A stretch of DNA of 64,000 nucleotides, from NCBI RefSeq assembly GCF_002234675.1, contig NC_019868.2, positions 24,504,293-24,568,292 on the forward strand, read 5' to 3'. This stretch comes from Oryzias latipes. Lineage: Eukaryota > Chordata > Actinopteri > Beloniformes > Adrianichthyidae. The notes beneath the pieces are model-generated. The model saw only the letters and a program-made list of their open reading frames with translations. It was not told where the DNA came from and made no database searches. The position numbers and the translations under genes are program-made. The stretch's first letter is position 1, and every line of letters begins with the position of its first letter. Positions 1 to 11,862 of the stretch are shown here, piece after piece.

Positions 1-1414
1 AAAGGTAAAAGGAAGGATCAAAGTTGGGATCGAGGACAGGAACTTGACTTTTTGTGGTCCAGCTCCTCAAGCTAGCAGTAAAGGTGGAGGGGGTTCTGAG
101 AACCAGAAGTTTAAAAACTTGAGCTTTGAGTTTATTCTTTTTAATGTAAAAAAAAAAAAACTGTTTTAAAAAGAGAATTATAAAGGCAGTTTTCACAGTT
201 TGACCTTTATACTGATGCAAAGTGACATTAATAAATTATCTTCTAAAGAAAATAAATACATTTCTACTATAAACATTCCTCATGGAATGTGCGTTTGCTC
301 TTCGGTTAAGCAGTTAATTAGAAAGTATCTAATTTAGCAGAAAAGATCCAATTAAAACAAAAGCTTTGAGAAGATTAAACATGTGATTCAAGTTTTTTTT
401 TATTTTGAGGTGAAAGCTAATATTTTGTTTTCTTAATTTCCTCGTGCTGGGACTCCAACGGTGAGGGGAGCCTGGGAGCAGATGAAAACCAGCAGGGGGA
501 ATCTGCTGGATCTTTCTGTAAGCTGCTGGATAAAAAGCAGCAGCATCCAAAAATGTCAGCGCAAATTAGAGGAGTGTTAAGCCTGAAACAAAATAAAAGA
601 AATAGGAAAAGAGAAAAAAAAAGCACAAAGTGGAAGATCTAAAGCAGAAAAGTTTGAAACATTCAAGCAGGAACGGATTATTAAACAAAAAGCAGAAAAA
701 CAAAAATGACAGAGTGGGGGAAAAATGTTTTTTGAAGGGCTCAGAATACAAAATATACAACCACCTCAGCGGATTTTTTTTTCTTGCTTTAAAAAGTCAT
801 GTCAAGACGAATTAATCTAAAATTTGAGTATCTTAACCTCCAACTTTTTTTCCATAGAGGATATTTCTAAATCGGAATATCTCCCAACACTGCATATCCC
901 CAAATGTACCCTTTTTGGTATCTGCAGAGGAAATTTGGAGCTTTTTAGTGACACCAGATGTGAAGAGTTGGGGCTCTGGGGATTGTAGTTTTGGTGACTT
1001 TAAAAAAAAAAAAAAAAAAACTTTTTGCATAGAACAGTTTTTATATCGATATTAAAAAAAAAATTCAGCTAAAAACCTTACAATGGAAGTTTTTTTGAGT
1101 TATATTTGAAATAAAAATGCATTTCTTAATTGAAAATTCAATGCAATTTGAAAATACATTTTGCAATTTAGAATTCAATATTGACATTTACAATTCAATA
1201 TGACAAATTTAAAAATAAAGTATTAAAAACAAAATCAATTGTATTTTAAATTGTGATGGGTTTTTGGGGGTTACAATTTATAATTCAATACAAAAATGGG
1301 ACATTTCAATAAATGGTTTGCTTTAAATTCATTTTAAAGTAATCTGTTGCAGTGTAAAATGCTATGCTCTGTGTCAAAATTTTAAATGAAATTTTCAGTA
1401 ATGGGAATGTAAAA

Positions 1415-1430
1415 CAGCGCCCCCTGGTGT
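1415..1430 (-). promoter_or_regulatory. CTCF-like motif
   Basis: The plus strand reads CAGCGCCCCCTGGTGT. Its reverse complement matches the core CTCF consensus CCACNAGGGGGCGCTG closely. Motif match only; occupancy is inferred. Confidence 0.45.
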
Positions 1431-3721
1431 AATCATTTTCATTTGCATAGCTTTGCGTTTTAGGTCTCAAAATTCAAATTGAAATGCAAACTGTCAGAAG
1501 CTCATCAGGCTGTGGATGGAAGTTCCTGTTAAGGTTTTCTTCTCTCACCATATTTTTGTGTCTATTGACTTAAATATATGTATGAATCAAACTTTAGTTA
1601 TGATTTACAATTAAATAAATACATTTTTATGGGAAGCAGCACCCTCTTGTTTGTTACAGGTTTTGTTTTGTCTGAGAATTTGTATTAACATAAAATGTAA
1701 AAAAAAAATTAATTGGACAATATCTTTTTTCTCTGGTACCCGGGACGATATGTGAACCATAGACCGTATATGAGAACTGGACTGAGTCAGTGTGATGTCA
1801 TCCATAGAAAACCATTTACTTCTGGCTTCAACGAAGCCTGTTTTTTTATCGTGATACGGACATCATCGCCCTGTTGGAGCCAGAAATTGTCAGTAGGCAG
1901 TGATTGGTCCTAGTCGGACTGAGTCAATGTTTCTATGGCAACCCTCGTCACCCATCAGGAGTGAGCTTGTTGGAAGTCCACGTCCCTCCCACTTGAAAAC
2001 GCACTTCACTAAATCTTTCAAATGTTTTGGAACATAGGGGCCGCATACTTTTAATCGAGGCATCTGATTGGTCAGATTATAACTGGGGGAGGGGTCCTTG
2101 CAGCGCCACCTACCAGACAAAGTGATGAGGAAGACGAGCTTTTCCTCTCTAAAAGATGGAGCAAAATGCAGTTTGGCGACTCAGCCTGAAGGCACACAAC
2201 TCATGTTTTCACTTTCTAAGCTTTTGTGCCCCCCCCCCCTTTTTTTTAATACCCCAGTGTTTTCTTCCTTCCAGTGTCTCTCCTTCCTCTCATCCGTTGA
2301 CTCTAATTTCTCTGGCAGCGGTTGCCAGGGTAACTGACATTAATTCATACGGCCATCGATTCAGTGCTCAGCTTATTGCTATTTACCTCCGCAAGCCTCT
2401 TTATGTTTGTGCATCCAAAACCTGCATGTGTGCAGGAGCTTCAAACTTTTGTCAACTTTGATTAGTGCCTGGCTTTTTTTGTTTTGTTTTGGGGGTTTTT
2501 AATACTCACACAACTCAGATTTTGGAGTGGCAGCCTAATCAGTTGGTGTTGTTACGGTATGAAACTGTTTTGATGATAGTTTCGGGGGAGGGAAGGGGGG
2601 GGGCAACAAGTAAAAGGAGGATGAAATGTGGGATGGAGCAAAGGGAGAAAGTAATCAGCCCACACATGTGTAAGGTCACAGCATAGTACACAAACACACA
2701 AAAGACACCTCCCCTCCTTTGCATCTTCCTCTAACACACACACACCTGACTTCATTATCTGCAATCAGGATGTCAGCAGCAGCAACCATGGTAACAAGTT
2801 GAGAGGAAGAGAAAGACTGTTGAGATTCACAGCCACTTCACACCAACGCAGCATCATTAATGTCATTTAACTCACCCCTCGGTGACACTTTCTATCTACC
2901 CATCTGTTTTCCCCGAGTCGCTCCCCTGTCTCCCCCTGCGTTCCTCCTCCTCCTATACGTTTCACTTTTTCCACCCACCCATCTGTGTCACGCTCTCTCC
3001 GAGTCTGGATTTTAGCCTTTGCGGAGGACTCACAATACCTAGTTACTTCCTGCGATGTGTGTGTGTGTGTGTGTCTGGGTGCGTTAGAGCATGCCAGACC
3101 CCCATCCTGCAGCCTCATTACGGCACAGCTGCAGCACGCAGCTGCACCGGAGTCACCATCAGGGGCGATTACAGACATTTATGGGTGCGTTTGCAGTGAT
3201 GCAGGAAAAATGACAGATTGCTGCGGTGCAGCACCTTGACCGGAGCAGCCCGTCCATCCTACAGGTCATCTGGTTTATGGCTTCAGAGGGTGCCTGCTTT
3301 GCTGTAATGGGTTGTTAGAAATGTGCAACGATGATGTCAGATGATGCTCTGCTTTAGGGGTGAACGAGCTGGCATTTTTATCAAAAGACACAAATTCCCT
3401 TTACTGAAATATTTCTGCAGACTGAGCTTCTGCACTCCATCAGCCTCATCAGGACTCCTTGAATGTGCAACATAAGAAAACCATTTGAATTTTAATTTAA
3501 ACCCTTTGGGTTTTCTTTTTTAAATGGACCATTTTCTTGGTATTTGTTGCTATGTTTTCTAAATACAGAATCTTAAATTAAGTATGTATAAGTCATTCTA
3601 AGTATTATTTTCATCTAAATTGTGTGAAGTGCACGGGCTACCTTTCATTTTTCTTTCTATGATGGCAAAGAGGGAATGCAGACCCTAAAGAAAATGTAGG
3701 TTCAAAAAAAGAATGAAACAT

Positions 3722-3739
3722 CAGTGCCATCTGGTGGTC
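3722..3739 (-). promoter_or_regulatory. CTCF-like motif
   Basis: The reverse complement reads GACCACCAGATGGCACTG, a good match to the CTCF core (CCACCAGATGGC). Same orientation as the motif at 1415. Confidence 0.4.
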
Positions 3740-4329
3740 AGAAATGTGCACTTCAAGTATTCGTTTTTCATGGTAAATTTTTTAAAAAAAGTTTGATTTT
3801 TTTTAACCAAACAAAGACAGCAAAAAAAGGGAGCCAATTTTCCAGATAAATAATTTTTAACATAAAACCCAAAATTCCTACATTCAGTAAATTTGCTATT
3901 TAACCTCAATTTTTGTAGAAATAAAAAAACATCATTCTGATGCATTTATTTTGAAGTCTACTCACTTTTTTTGTTAGGTCTACTCACTTATGTTTAGATA
4001 AATGATATCTCATAAATAATTAAGCCACATTAAAAGACTATTTTTTCTTATCGATAGGTTACAATTTGATTGAGTGTGTTTAGTTCAAGCAATTTCAGCA
4101 ATAAAAAAGGGGGGGGGGGGTACATTAAAAATACTTATACTAGGAAAAATAAAGATTTTTTTTAGAAACTTTAACAAATATTTGCACACCAGTATTACTT
4201 TTTCAAAAAGGTCTATATAGAATAGAATAGGATTGTCCTCATACAAGGAGTATGACGAAATTTAAAGTTCATTAAAATTCATACAAATGAAAGCTGAACA
4301 GAAGCAGTATACACTTACCGGCTACTACT

Positions 4330-4848
4330 GGACCCCTTTGTGTTTTTCTAATCTTCTATTGTCCCATTTTCCTGATCTCAGCTGACAGGAGTGGAACGCA
4401 GTGTGATCTTCTGCTGCTCTTGTCCATCTACCTCAAGGTTGGACATGTTGTGCGTTCAGAGATGCTCTCCTGCAGACCTCGGTTGGAACCAATAGTTGTT
4501 TGAGTTCCTGTTGTCTTTCTATCAGCTGGAACCAGGCTGGACATTCTGCTCTGACCTCAAGCATCAACAAGGTATTTCCGCCCATACAACGGCCGCTCAC
4601 TGGATTTTTTTCTCCGTAAATCCTCAAGATTGGTTGTGGGTGAAAATCCCAGCAGTTTCTGAAACCCTCAGACCAGCCCGTCTGGCACCAACAACCACGT
4701 TCAAAGTCACTTCAAGCACCTCTCTTCCTTGTTCTGATGCTCGGTTTGAACTGCAGCAACCGTTGCTGCCATGTGATTGGCTGATTAGAGATTTGAGTTA
4801 ACGAGCAGTTGGACAGGTGTGCCTCATAAAGGCGCCGGTGAATGTATA
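4330..4848 (-). mobile_element. Tc1/mariner-like element fragment
   Basis: The right end resembles the familiar fish Tc1-type terminus: GGACAGGTGTGCCTCATAAA followed by a GCCGGTGAATGTATA-like end, finishing at 4848. Reading leftward on the minus strand are degenerate pieces of the transposase N-terminal half: a match to the ISETA helix-turn-helix region near 4650-4700, an ERTTR-like region near 4440-4460, and a WTIEDW-like coding stretch near 4350-4365. The frame is broken and the catalytic domain is gone, so this is a truncated relic. The family identification comes from remembered sequence patterns. Confidence 0.65.
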
Positions 4849-5100
4849 GATTTTTTTTTTTTTTAATTTTGATTTATTTCAAGCAATCAGAGCAAGAATA
4901 ATGCACAAAACAACACAATCAGCAGTTATACATTCATACAAAAAATTAGGACACTTTGACATTAAAATAAAGATTGCTTCCACAGAAAAAGACACTCTCC
5001 TCATTAAATGATTTGATTTTTGTTTTTGAAATTGAAAAACACTTTAAAAAAAACGTGTCTGATTTTTGTTGGCTGCTCTTTTGTTAGTTGTTTTAATTTT
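4849..5100 (-). repeat. LINE-type 3' tail with poly(A), antisense
   Basis: A poly(T) run at about 4852-4864 is followed by TTTATTTCAAGCAATC (4873-4888). On the minus strand this reads GATTGCTTGAAATAAA followed by poly(A), the form of a retroposed 3' end. The same 16-mer occurs on the plus strand at 33582-33597. It abuts the Tc1 terminus, suggesting insertion at or next to that end. The inner (5') boundary is not determined. Confidence 0.45.
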
Positions 5101-5684
5101 TTGTCAATTTTAGATATTTTATTGAAAGAAAAAAACGTTTTTTTCTCATTATTATCATAATTAATTTTATCCATATGTGAAAGTAAAGTTCTGATATCCC
5201 AGTACGATTATCTTCATCATCATCCTCTGAATCCATGGGAGCCTTTTCATGGATCGTAAACCAGGGATGAAGATCTGCTCAGACCCTGTGACAGCAAACG
5301 TTCAGCACTCAGACATTCATTTACGTTTGTTTAGTATAAGAACATTTAAAGGGAGTTTTTTTTTTCAAATGAAAAGATGCAAATCAAGCAGAAAACGGTT
5401 ACGAAAAATCATCAAGTGGTGAAACTCCGTTTTTGTTGACATGGACTTAGAAAACAAGCGGCGGGTGGTGCTTTAAGAAAAACTATCAAAGAAGGAAATT
5501 TATGTAATCTCTCAATGAGAAATCATTCACTGGTTTAAATCTTAAGCAACTATTTGAACACATAACAAAAAATAAATGTTTATGTTTCCACACTTTTGCT
5601 GATGAATCTAAGATATTATGTGATTTAATATGAAAATATTTTATTTCAGACTTATGTTTTAAAGGAAAAATAAGACAAGATTCT

Positions 5685-5841
5685 TCTTTCTCTTTCGGCT
5701 TTTTCCTTCAGGGGTCGCCACAGCGAATCATCCTTTTCCACCTCACTCTATCATGAACATCTTCTACCCTAACATTAGCCAACCTGAAGTCCTCTGTTAA
5801 GACATCCATATATCTCCTCTCTGGCCATCCTCTTGCCCTCC
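5685..5841 (-). mobile_element. RTE-like LINE 3' end fragment
   Basis: On the minus strand this reads as the C-terminus of a LINE reverse transcriptase, including VRWKRMIRCGDP just before a stop codon at 5708-5710. It continues into the conserved tail CTTTCGGCTTTTTCC (plus-strand reading) that is widely dispersed in fish genomes. Only the last 45 or so codons remain, so it is a 5'-truncated copy. The clade (RTE-like) is my best guess. Confidence 0.55.
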
Positions 5842-6449
5842 AAAAAACAAAAAAACAACTACAGTTCTTCTAATCCTGAGTTTCTGTAATTCACGGTTCA
5901 CACCAAAAGTCCTCTAAATGTAATTTATTAGGATCCCAAATTGTTAAGTCTGTATTCCAACGAAAAAGAAATAAGGAATAGTTGATTTTGCTGCTTCCGA
6001 GCCCCTAAAAACAGAGAAAACAGCAGACAAAATGTTTTTTGAGGAGTGAATTCTATGTCCTATAGCAGGAGAGAAGACAGAAAACAGGACATGTTCGGTA
6101 AATCTGACATTTTTCTAAGGAAAACGATGCGTGGAAACCTTTTCACTTCTGTGGAAAGGTTGGAGTTTCTGGGTAAACTGCAGCAAACAGATCTGAATCT
6201 GAATGAGCAGAGTTTCACATTCAAAGAAGCTTCTTTGTCTTATCATTTTAGAGTGAAATTAAAAAGATGAAAAAAACAGACAAGCTGCACCAAAACCTCT
6301 TCCTGTTCTGCAGCTGGAAAAACCAGGAAGTAACAGAAATGCCTAGAGCAAATATTAAATATAATACACTTTATTTATATTTTTGTGGCAATTAACACAA
6401 TTATTTATTAAACAAAGCTTGTGAATATTTGCAATACTTCAATTATAAC

Positions 6450-6860
6450 TATATTATATTTCAAATAAATTACTTTTAACAGCACAACAGACAAGTTCCT
6501 TTCAAAATAAAATGCATCCTGTGTCAAGTAAGATCCTGTTGCAGCTGATTTTCAATTAAACTTTAAGAACTTTTCCTCTGAACAGCAACTAGACATAAGA
6601 TTAGAATTTGACCTAAAATTCATTCTAATAAGAAAACACTCTAACAACAGATCAAATTCTTTACCATCATTATGCTCAGTTTTCTCACAAACTCTCAATG
6701 CCCCTAGAGGCATTTATTATTTTTACTCCTGTAAGACCAAAAATCTAAAAAGGAACAACAAATTCTATTAATTCAAACTGTTTGCATTTTTGTTTTTAAA
6801 GCCAAAGAATCAAAACGGAGGAATAAATGTGGCTCCGGAGCCGGAGGTTGCAGACCCCTG
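6450..6860. mobile_element. hAT-derived dispersed repeat, copy 1
   Basis: The right end GGTTGCAGACCCCTG (to 6860) is the reverse complement of a common vertebrate hAT terminus. The body matches a second copy at 62290-62804 at many scattered blocks: a block around AGTAAGATCCT, AGCAACTAGACA, TTTACCATCAT, and CTCCGGAGC next to the terminus. No matching left terminus was found, so it is truncated or decayed. Confidence 0.5.
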
Positions 6861-7471
6861 GTCTACAGATATGAAGGACGTCTTTTAGCAGAGCATCAAT
6901 AGAGGAAAAAACGATAATTTCTAATGGCTTTACAGTCACAAACATCCAGTTTTAGGACGTTAAACAAGGTTTGGATCATTTCCTGTAAAAGATGTCAAAC
7001 GGGGCAGGAGTGATCCTCCAGGGTTTGACCTTTTTCACTGACCTCCAACACTTCCAGGTCAGATGTGAGGATGCAGCAGGACAAAAGGATCTCTGCTGCT
7101 CTCTGGCTGTTCCAGGTTTGACCTCTCTGTGTTTTTCTCCTGAAGACTGTTTTTGACAGTGTTTTGTAAATTCAACAGACATCAGCTTGCTCCTTTAAAA
7201 AACAGTTTTAATTTTGTTTTCACAAGTTAGTTAAGTCCTTTTGCTATATTTCATTAAAAATAAAATCAAAAGCATAAGGATATGAGAAATGAAAGGAAAT
7301 CAGCATTTGTCTGCCCTTTGGCTCTTTAAACAGCACCTCTATTTCTGTTAAATTGATAAAATGGATATAGATGAAACTTTAGTTTTGATTATAAATAAAT
7401 AGAAGAAACTGGAACCTTTTCCCACCCCCTCAGTTCTGTCCTGGAGCCTTTTTCTCAGACATCCAAATGTG

Positions 7472-7486
7472 TCCACTAGGGGGCAA
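7472..7486 (+). promoter_or_regulatory. CTCF-like motif
   Basis: TCCACTAGGGGGCAA matches the CTCF core consensus on the plus strand, opposite in orientation to the motifs at 1415 and 3722. Confidence 0.45.
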
Positions 7487-7814
7487 CAAAAACAACCTTT
7501 CAGGCTGTTTTGGAGTTTTTGCTTAAAGAATCAGAATCAAAATTTTTTAGAAACTTTTCCACTTTTTTCCCAGCAGCTCTTTTCTAATAAATATTAGAAA
7601 TAGATAATACCAAAAACTGTTCAGTAAAAAAAGATGAATATTTCAGAGATGAGATGAGTATTGCACACATGGAATGAGTATTGCATCAAAGTGAAACCAG
7701 AGCATAGTCAGTTGTCGACTGTGTAGTGACAGGGGACTAGTGGCTTATGTTAAGACGCTGTGTGTGTGTGTGGGGGGGGTGGACCTCTCAGTCTGTTCAT
7801 GTGGGTTCTGATGC

Positions 7815-8190
7815 TCCTCTATCTCTTTCCAGAGGGAAGAGGTACAAACAGTTGGTGTCCCACCCAGTCCTGTAGTGCTGAGGAAGCCTCTTCGGTCCAT
7901 ACCTGAACTGTTTTAGTGGTTGGTTTGGTCCTGCAGATCAGAGGTCTGAATGTGGCGGTTAGATCCACAGAGATGTGATCCGACATGCCCAGGTGAGGAG
8001 CTGCTGCCGCCTTGTATGCACCTGGGATATTGCAGTAGGCTTGATCCAGTTGTCTCTGGTGGGAAAGTGTATAAACTTCTGAAATTTGGGGGGGAAACTG
8101 CTTTGAGTTCCACGTGTTTAAAGTCTCCTGCCACAATCACAGCTGCTTCTGAGTTGGAGTTCATCTGCCTGCTGATCACACAGTAGAGCT
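7815..8190 (-). pseudogene. LINE ORF2 endonuclease-domain fragment
   Basis: Minus-strand reading gives pieces of an apurinic-like (EEP) endonuclease from a non-LTR retrotransposon: VIVAGDF (GDFN-type motif, here GDFK) near 8115, then AYCNIPGAYKAAAAPHLG and MSDHISVDL with the catalytic SDH, then a linker-like region (TKPTTKTVQVW). The frame shifts at least once (near 8040-8070), so it is dead. Only the end of the endonuclease domain and the start of the linker are present; no reverse transcriptase follows. The clade is not certain. Confidence 0.65.
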
Positions 8191-8631
8191 CCATTGAAGG
8201 AGAAGCAATCTGTTCAACTTTCAGGATAAAAGCAGCAATAAGGGAAAAATTAAAATAAAAAACGTACAAAACAATAAGAACTTAAAGAATTTACGAAAAA
8301 AGTTTGTTTTTTTAAAAAAAAAAGGTTTTCTTATTTTTTTTGTTATACACAGCTTAAGGTTGAAGATATGTTTTTCCATATTCCAAGTGTTTGTATGTTA
8401 AATTTTCAGTGTTTGTGAATATTTTTAGGATTGTTAATCAATAAATGTAGGAATTTCTGCATCTGAAAATAAGGCACTAGTGAACAGAAAACATAAATCC
8501 AAAGTAGATGTGAAACCTTAGTAAATAAAATGTAAAATTATTTTTATTTTATGTCTATAATACTCTTTCAGATAATATTTTTGTATATATTTATCGTGGT
8601 ATACTATAAAGTATTTGCAGTGGGTATTTTT

Positions 8632-8647
8632 CCACACCAGGTGGCAG
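8632..8647 (+). promoter_or_regulatory. CTCF-like motif
   Basis: CCACACCAGGTGGCAG resembles the CTCF core (CCAGGTGGCAG). It lies 56 bp from a second similar motif. Confidence 0.35.
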
Positions 8648-8687
8648 ATTTGTTAGATGAAGGTAGGAAACTGCAGTTCCATCTTTG

Positions 8688-8704
8688 AACACTAGGTGGC
8701 ATCA
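8688..8704 (+). promoter_or_regulatory. CTCF-like motif
   Basis: AACACTAGGTGGCATCA matches the core CACTAGGTGGC. Short dispersed repeats in fish carry similar strings, so binding is uncertain. Confidence 0.35.
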
Positions 8705-8937
8705 GAGAAAACTCAAATTGCCGACCTTTCAGCTCCATGTAAACAAGTCTCATTTCTAAGTTTCAAAGGCTATTGCGCCATTAGGGGGAGATGTAAAAAA
8801 GGGGAAATATAAGGGGGGGGGGGAACTAGAGACTTCACCACGGCAAAGGGCAGGAGCCTTTACGGCTGGTGTTTGGCAGTTGTCAGGACATCTGCGGAGA
8901 CAAACCGGAAGCAGAGAGAGAAGTGAGAGCAGTAACT

Positions 8938-8949
8938 GAAACTGAAACG
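8938..8949 (+). promoter_or_regulatory. ISRE/IRF-E-like site
   Basis: GAAACTGAAACG fits GAAANNGAAA, the interferon-stimulated response element core bound by IRF proteins. It lies about 2.9 kb downstream of the irf2 stop codon, in a GC-richer patch. Match only; function is inferred. Confidence 0.3.
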
Positions 8950-10239
8950 GCAGCCGCTTTGGTTAAACTGAATGAGCCTTGCGTGGCACACAGCCACATC
9001 TAGAAGCTTTTACTGAAAAGCCAAAGCGCACAAAGCCGCAAAACCTGCCATTCTTGTACATGTGTTGACCTGCACACCTCAGCGGCACCTCTAACCAGAC
9101 GGCTCTTTCCAACCGTTTCAGAGGACTTTGCTTTTACTGGGCATCTTTATCTTAACAGCAGCAGATATGCAGGATCAGAAGCTGTAAAAAGGTGGACTCT
9201 GATCTTTTTGGAGTACACAAGATAAATTGACGTTCGTGTGCGAGCCATAAAGAAGAAGAAAAAAAGTCTGACTCCAGAGGTCTAACATAAATACAAAAAA
9301 CATTTTATTTCGGCTGATTGACATGTGGTTTTTTCAGCACAATGATGACCTCGTCCGTAGACCGACTTTGATGACTTGAATTTTACAACTTTGCTAGTAA
9401 CTTTCACTTGCAATGACATTTCACAGAGATAAACAGAGCAGAGACAAAGCGTCCGTTGAAAAAGGCTGAACACTTCAGTGTTGGACCGTCACGAACCCCT
9501 CATCAGCCTGAACCTAAAAAACCACAGATCGTTCAAATCACGACGTCACAAACATTACCTGGTAATGTCACCAGCTGAGAATGAAAAACATTTCAACCGA
9601 TTTAAATAAGAGACTTGATTGTAATGGCTGTTTATAGATACCAAATTAAATATCTTAATGTAATCCAGCCTCAAAAACATACGATGAAACCACAAGAGAA
9701 GAAGGAATCCAGACTGCGTGGTTTGTGGTGAGCGGCTAAAGCGAGCCCCTTGGATCCAGTGGGGGTCCAGTGTTTGGTTCTGGAGGAAGCTTCAGTCGAG
9801 GCAGACTCCTGCTTGTCCTTCAGGAAAGTCTTTGAGGTGTTCCTACTGGAGTCCAGCTCGCCGTGCTTTAGCCTGCTAGCCTCCAGCGAACTTTACTAGA
9901 CATAAAGACGTCCGTTCTTTCCTGCGTTTAAAAAGTTCCACTCACAATAAGAACCAGAAAAAACAAAAACGACAAAAAAAAACCTTTGCTTGAAGCAGAA
10001 CCCACACACTTCCCTCTCCCTGGTAATAAAAGCAACAAGACTCACATTTAGTTTTACAGATGAACATCTCACATGAAGCCGGCATGGTTAGCGGACCAAA
10101 GCACAGAGTTAGAGGCGCGTTAAAAAGGCACGTCAGTGAGGCCGTGATCTCCTCTCTCAATCACAAAGGCTACTAAGACAGTGGATGTAGAGGGTGCAGG
10201 TGGAGGGAGACACGGGCGGTGTCCGCGTCGGAGGGCTGA

Positions 10240-10720
10240 GATCTTCCGGGGCTGCGTTTGAAGGCTGCTTACGTCACAGCGCCGCGCCGAAACAAGTGCT
10301 GTCCAAATTCAACGACTCCTCTGAATGCGGCCAACGAATACGGCCTTTTTGGTCCCCGGTTTCAAGGATTAGTCTGGTGTATCCTGCTATGCTGTCCACA
10401 TCCCAAGATGCATCGCGGCCGAACTCGGATTTTCTGACAACAATGGTGGACTGTAAGGTGGGACCAGGAGTTGGAGATAATTACAGCTTTTTATAATTAC
10501 ACCTCCTAGATAAAAAGTTGGATCACTACTCCTCTCTGTTTGGGACTGACGGTTGCTAGGCGACAGGACATTCACAGATGTAACGGCTGGAATTATCTAT
10601 CTAAAAGGCTAGACTCGTCCAAATTCACAGCCGTTCACATACGGCCTCCCCGCTCCACGAAGGACCCGGTCAACGCGGCCATTGAAGGACGCAGCCCTCG
10701 AATTTGGACCCCCCCACCCC
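10240..10720. repeat. MITE-like repeat with inverted ends
   Basis: Near 10300 the sequence runs GTCCAAATTCAACGACTC and continues into a GCGGCC-rich stretch. Near 10690-10705 the mirror form CAGCCCTCGAATTTGGAC appears. Internal copies of TCCAAATTCA and ATACGGCC recur near 10350 and 10620-10645. This matches a common fish DNA-transposon-derived repeat. Exact boundaries and target duplication were not established. Confidence 0.4.
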
Positions 10721-11352
10721 CGATTACACTTCTGTAAGTCTGTCATTCTGATAAGTGAAGCATCCTGAGGTCTCCACACACAAAAGCCAACTCTTCATTG
10801 TAGTTACTTTAAAGCCACAAAGTAAAGACCTGCCATGATTTGCCACCATGAAGCCGCTCTGCCTGTCATGTCTGCAGTTTATGAGCAGAGATTACTTCCT
10901 TGTCGTCACATCCATGTGTCCCCGGTAAATCCTTTACCACAGCCGCTGAAGGAACAGCATGTAACAACCACAACAAAGTCACACAACTGATCACAGGAAT
11001 CCCACAATATTGGAACACACGCTTCATAATTTACACAACAAACAAATCGTCGTTTCTTTAGCAGCTATAACGCAGCAATAGGGGTACACATGATCAAATA
11101 TATTATCTAAACAAACGTCCACAATCAGTTTTTTTGAACAGCTAATTCACGTTAGCATCATGTGCATAGATTTAGTTTCATAGTTTCTTCTATCTGCAAG
11201 CGTTTTGTGATCTGAAAGCATCCAAATCTGATTACAAAGGCGGAGTTGTGCGTCGAGCAGGAACATTTAGAAAACGACCGGGTTTCAGAATCTCTTTCAC
11301 TTCTGCATCCACTTCCAAACAGCACTACAGACTAAAGCCTCGTGCTAAATCC

Positions 11353-11369
11353 GCCACTAGGTGGCGGTA
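11353..11369 (+). promoter_or_regulatory. CTCF-like motif
   Basis: GCCACTAGGTGGCGGTA is a strong match to the CTCF core CCACTAGGTGGCG on the plus strand. Confidence 0.4.
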
Positions 11370-11862
11370 ATTGTTACACACTGTTCCGGTAGGTGAGACT
11401 CAAACCTGAAGCTTTATGAATTAAGACAGAAACTGCGTGTTTTTTTTTTACTATTTTCCCCCCACTTGGTCTGTAGTTGAAATTTAAAAAAAGGTAATCT
11501 TAGATTTAAAATGTTTTTTGCAGCCGATAGACAATCGATCCATAAAGTGAACGATGGTGAGAACTTGAAGCTGCTAAAAACACCAGGTGTTCATGGCAGT
11601 GAGGTGAAGTGATGTGCCGGTGCCACATGGATGTGTAGGCGTCCTTTACCTTTCACCACGTAGTGGAACACAACAGCTAGAAAAGACAGGAGAAGGCGGA
11701 TGACCCAGACAGATGTTGGACAAAAAGAGGAGAGAAAAATGAAAAGTTTGGAAGTTTTCACCCCTTTCTTCTGTTTTGATGGACAAGCCACTAGTTCTGT
11801 CATCCCGTTGCCCCCGGGGGCGGTCACGCCTTTAAATCATGATGCCTCTGAGACACTGGAGG

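Larger units (their letters stand above)
1..4329. other. Gene-free AT-rich segment
   Basis: I see no exon-like coding stretch here. About 1080-1330 is rich in short motifs such as ATTCAAT and ATTTGAA in both orientations, which resembles a decayed MITE. About 2880-3240 is pyrimidine- and GC-richer with a short GT run (3057-3074), but the open frames there look like chance. CTCF-like motifs occur at 1415 and 3722. In human, ENPP6 lies on this side of IRF2, but no ENPP6 exon was recognised. Confidence 0.5.
8190..9280. other. Intergenic segment downstream of irf2
   Basis: No coding sequence is recognised. It contains two CTCF-like motifs (8632 and 8688), a G run near 8812 and an ISRE-like site at 8938. 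The stretch 8820-9130 is GC-richer than its surroundings. Confidence 0.4.
9285..11862 (-). other. irf2: Presumed irf2 3' untranslated region
   Basis: From the irf2 stop codon no further coding exon is visible. The first AATAAA that I would accept on the minus strand is at 9303-9308, which would give a 3'UTR of about 2.56 kb. A MITE-like sequence at about 10240-10720 and a CTCF-like motif at 11353 lie inside it. The end is inferred from the poly(A) signal alone. Confidence 0.4.

Noticed and set aside
2867-3199. Overlapping open frames of about 100 codons on both strands
   Set aside because: Low-complexity composition (GT/CA run, pyrimidine-rich) and no family resemblance; frames are open on both strands at once.
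1-9280. Search for an ENPP6 exon left of irf2
   Set aside because: No signal-peptide exon or phosphodiesterase motif was seen on either strand; if present it lies outside the window.
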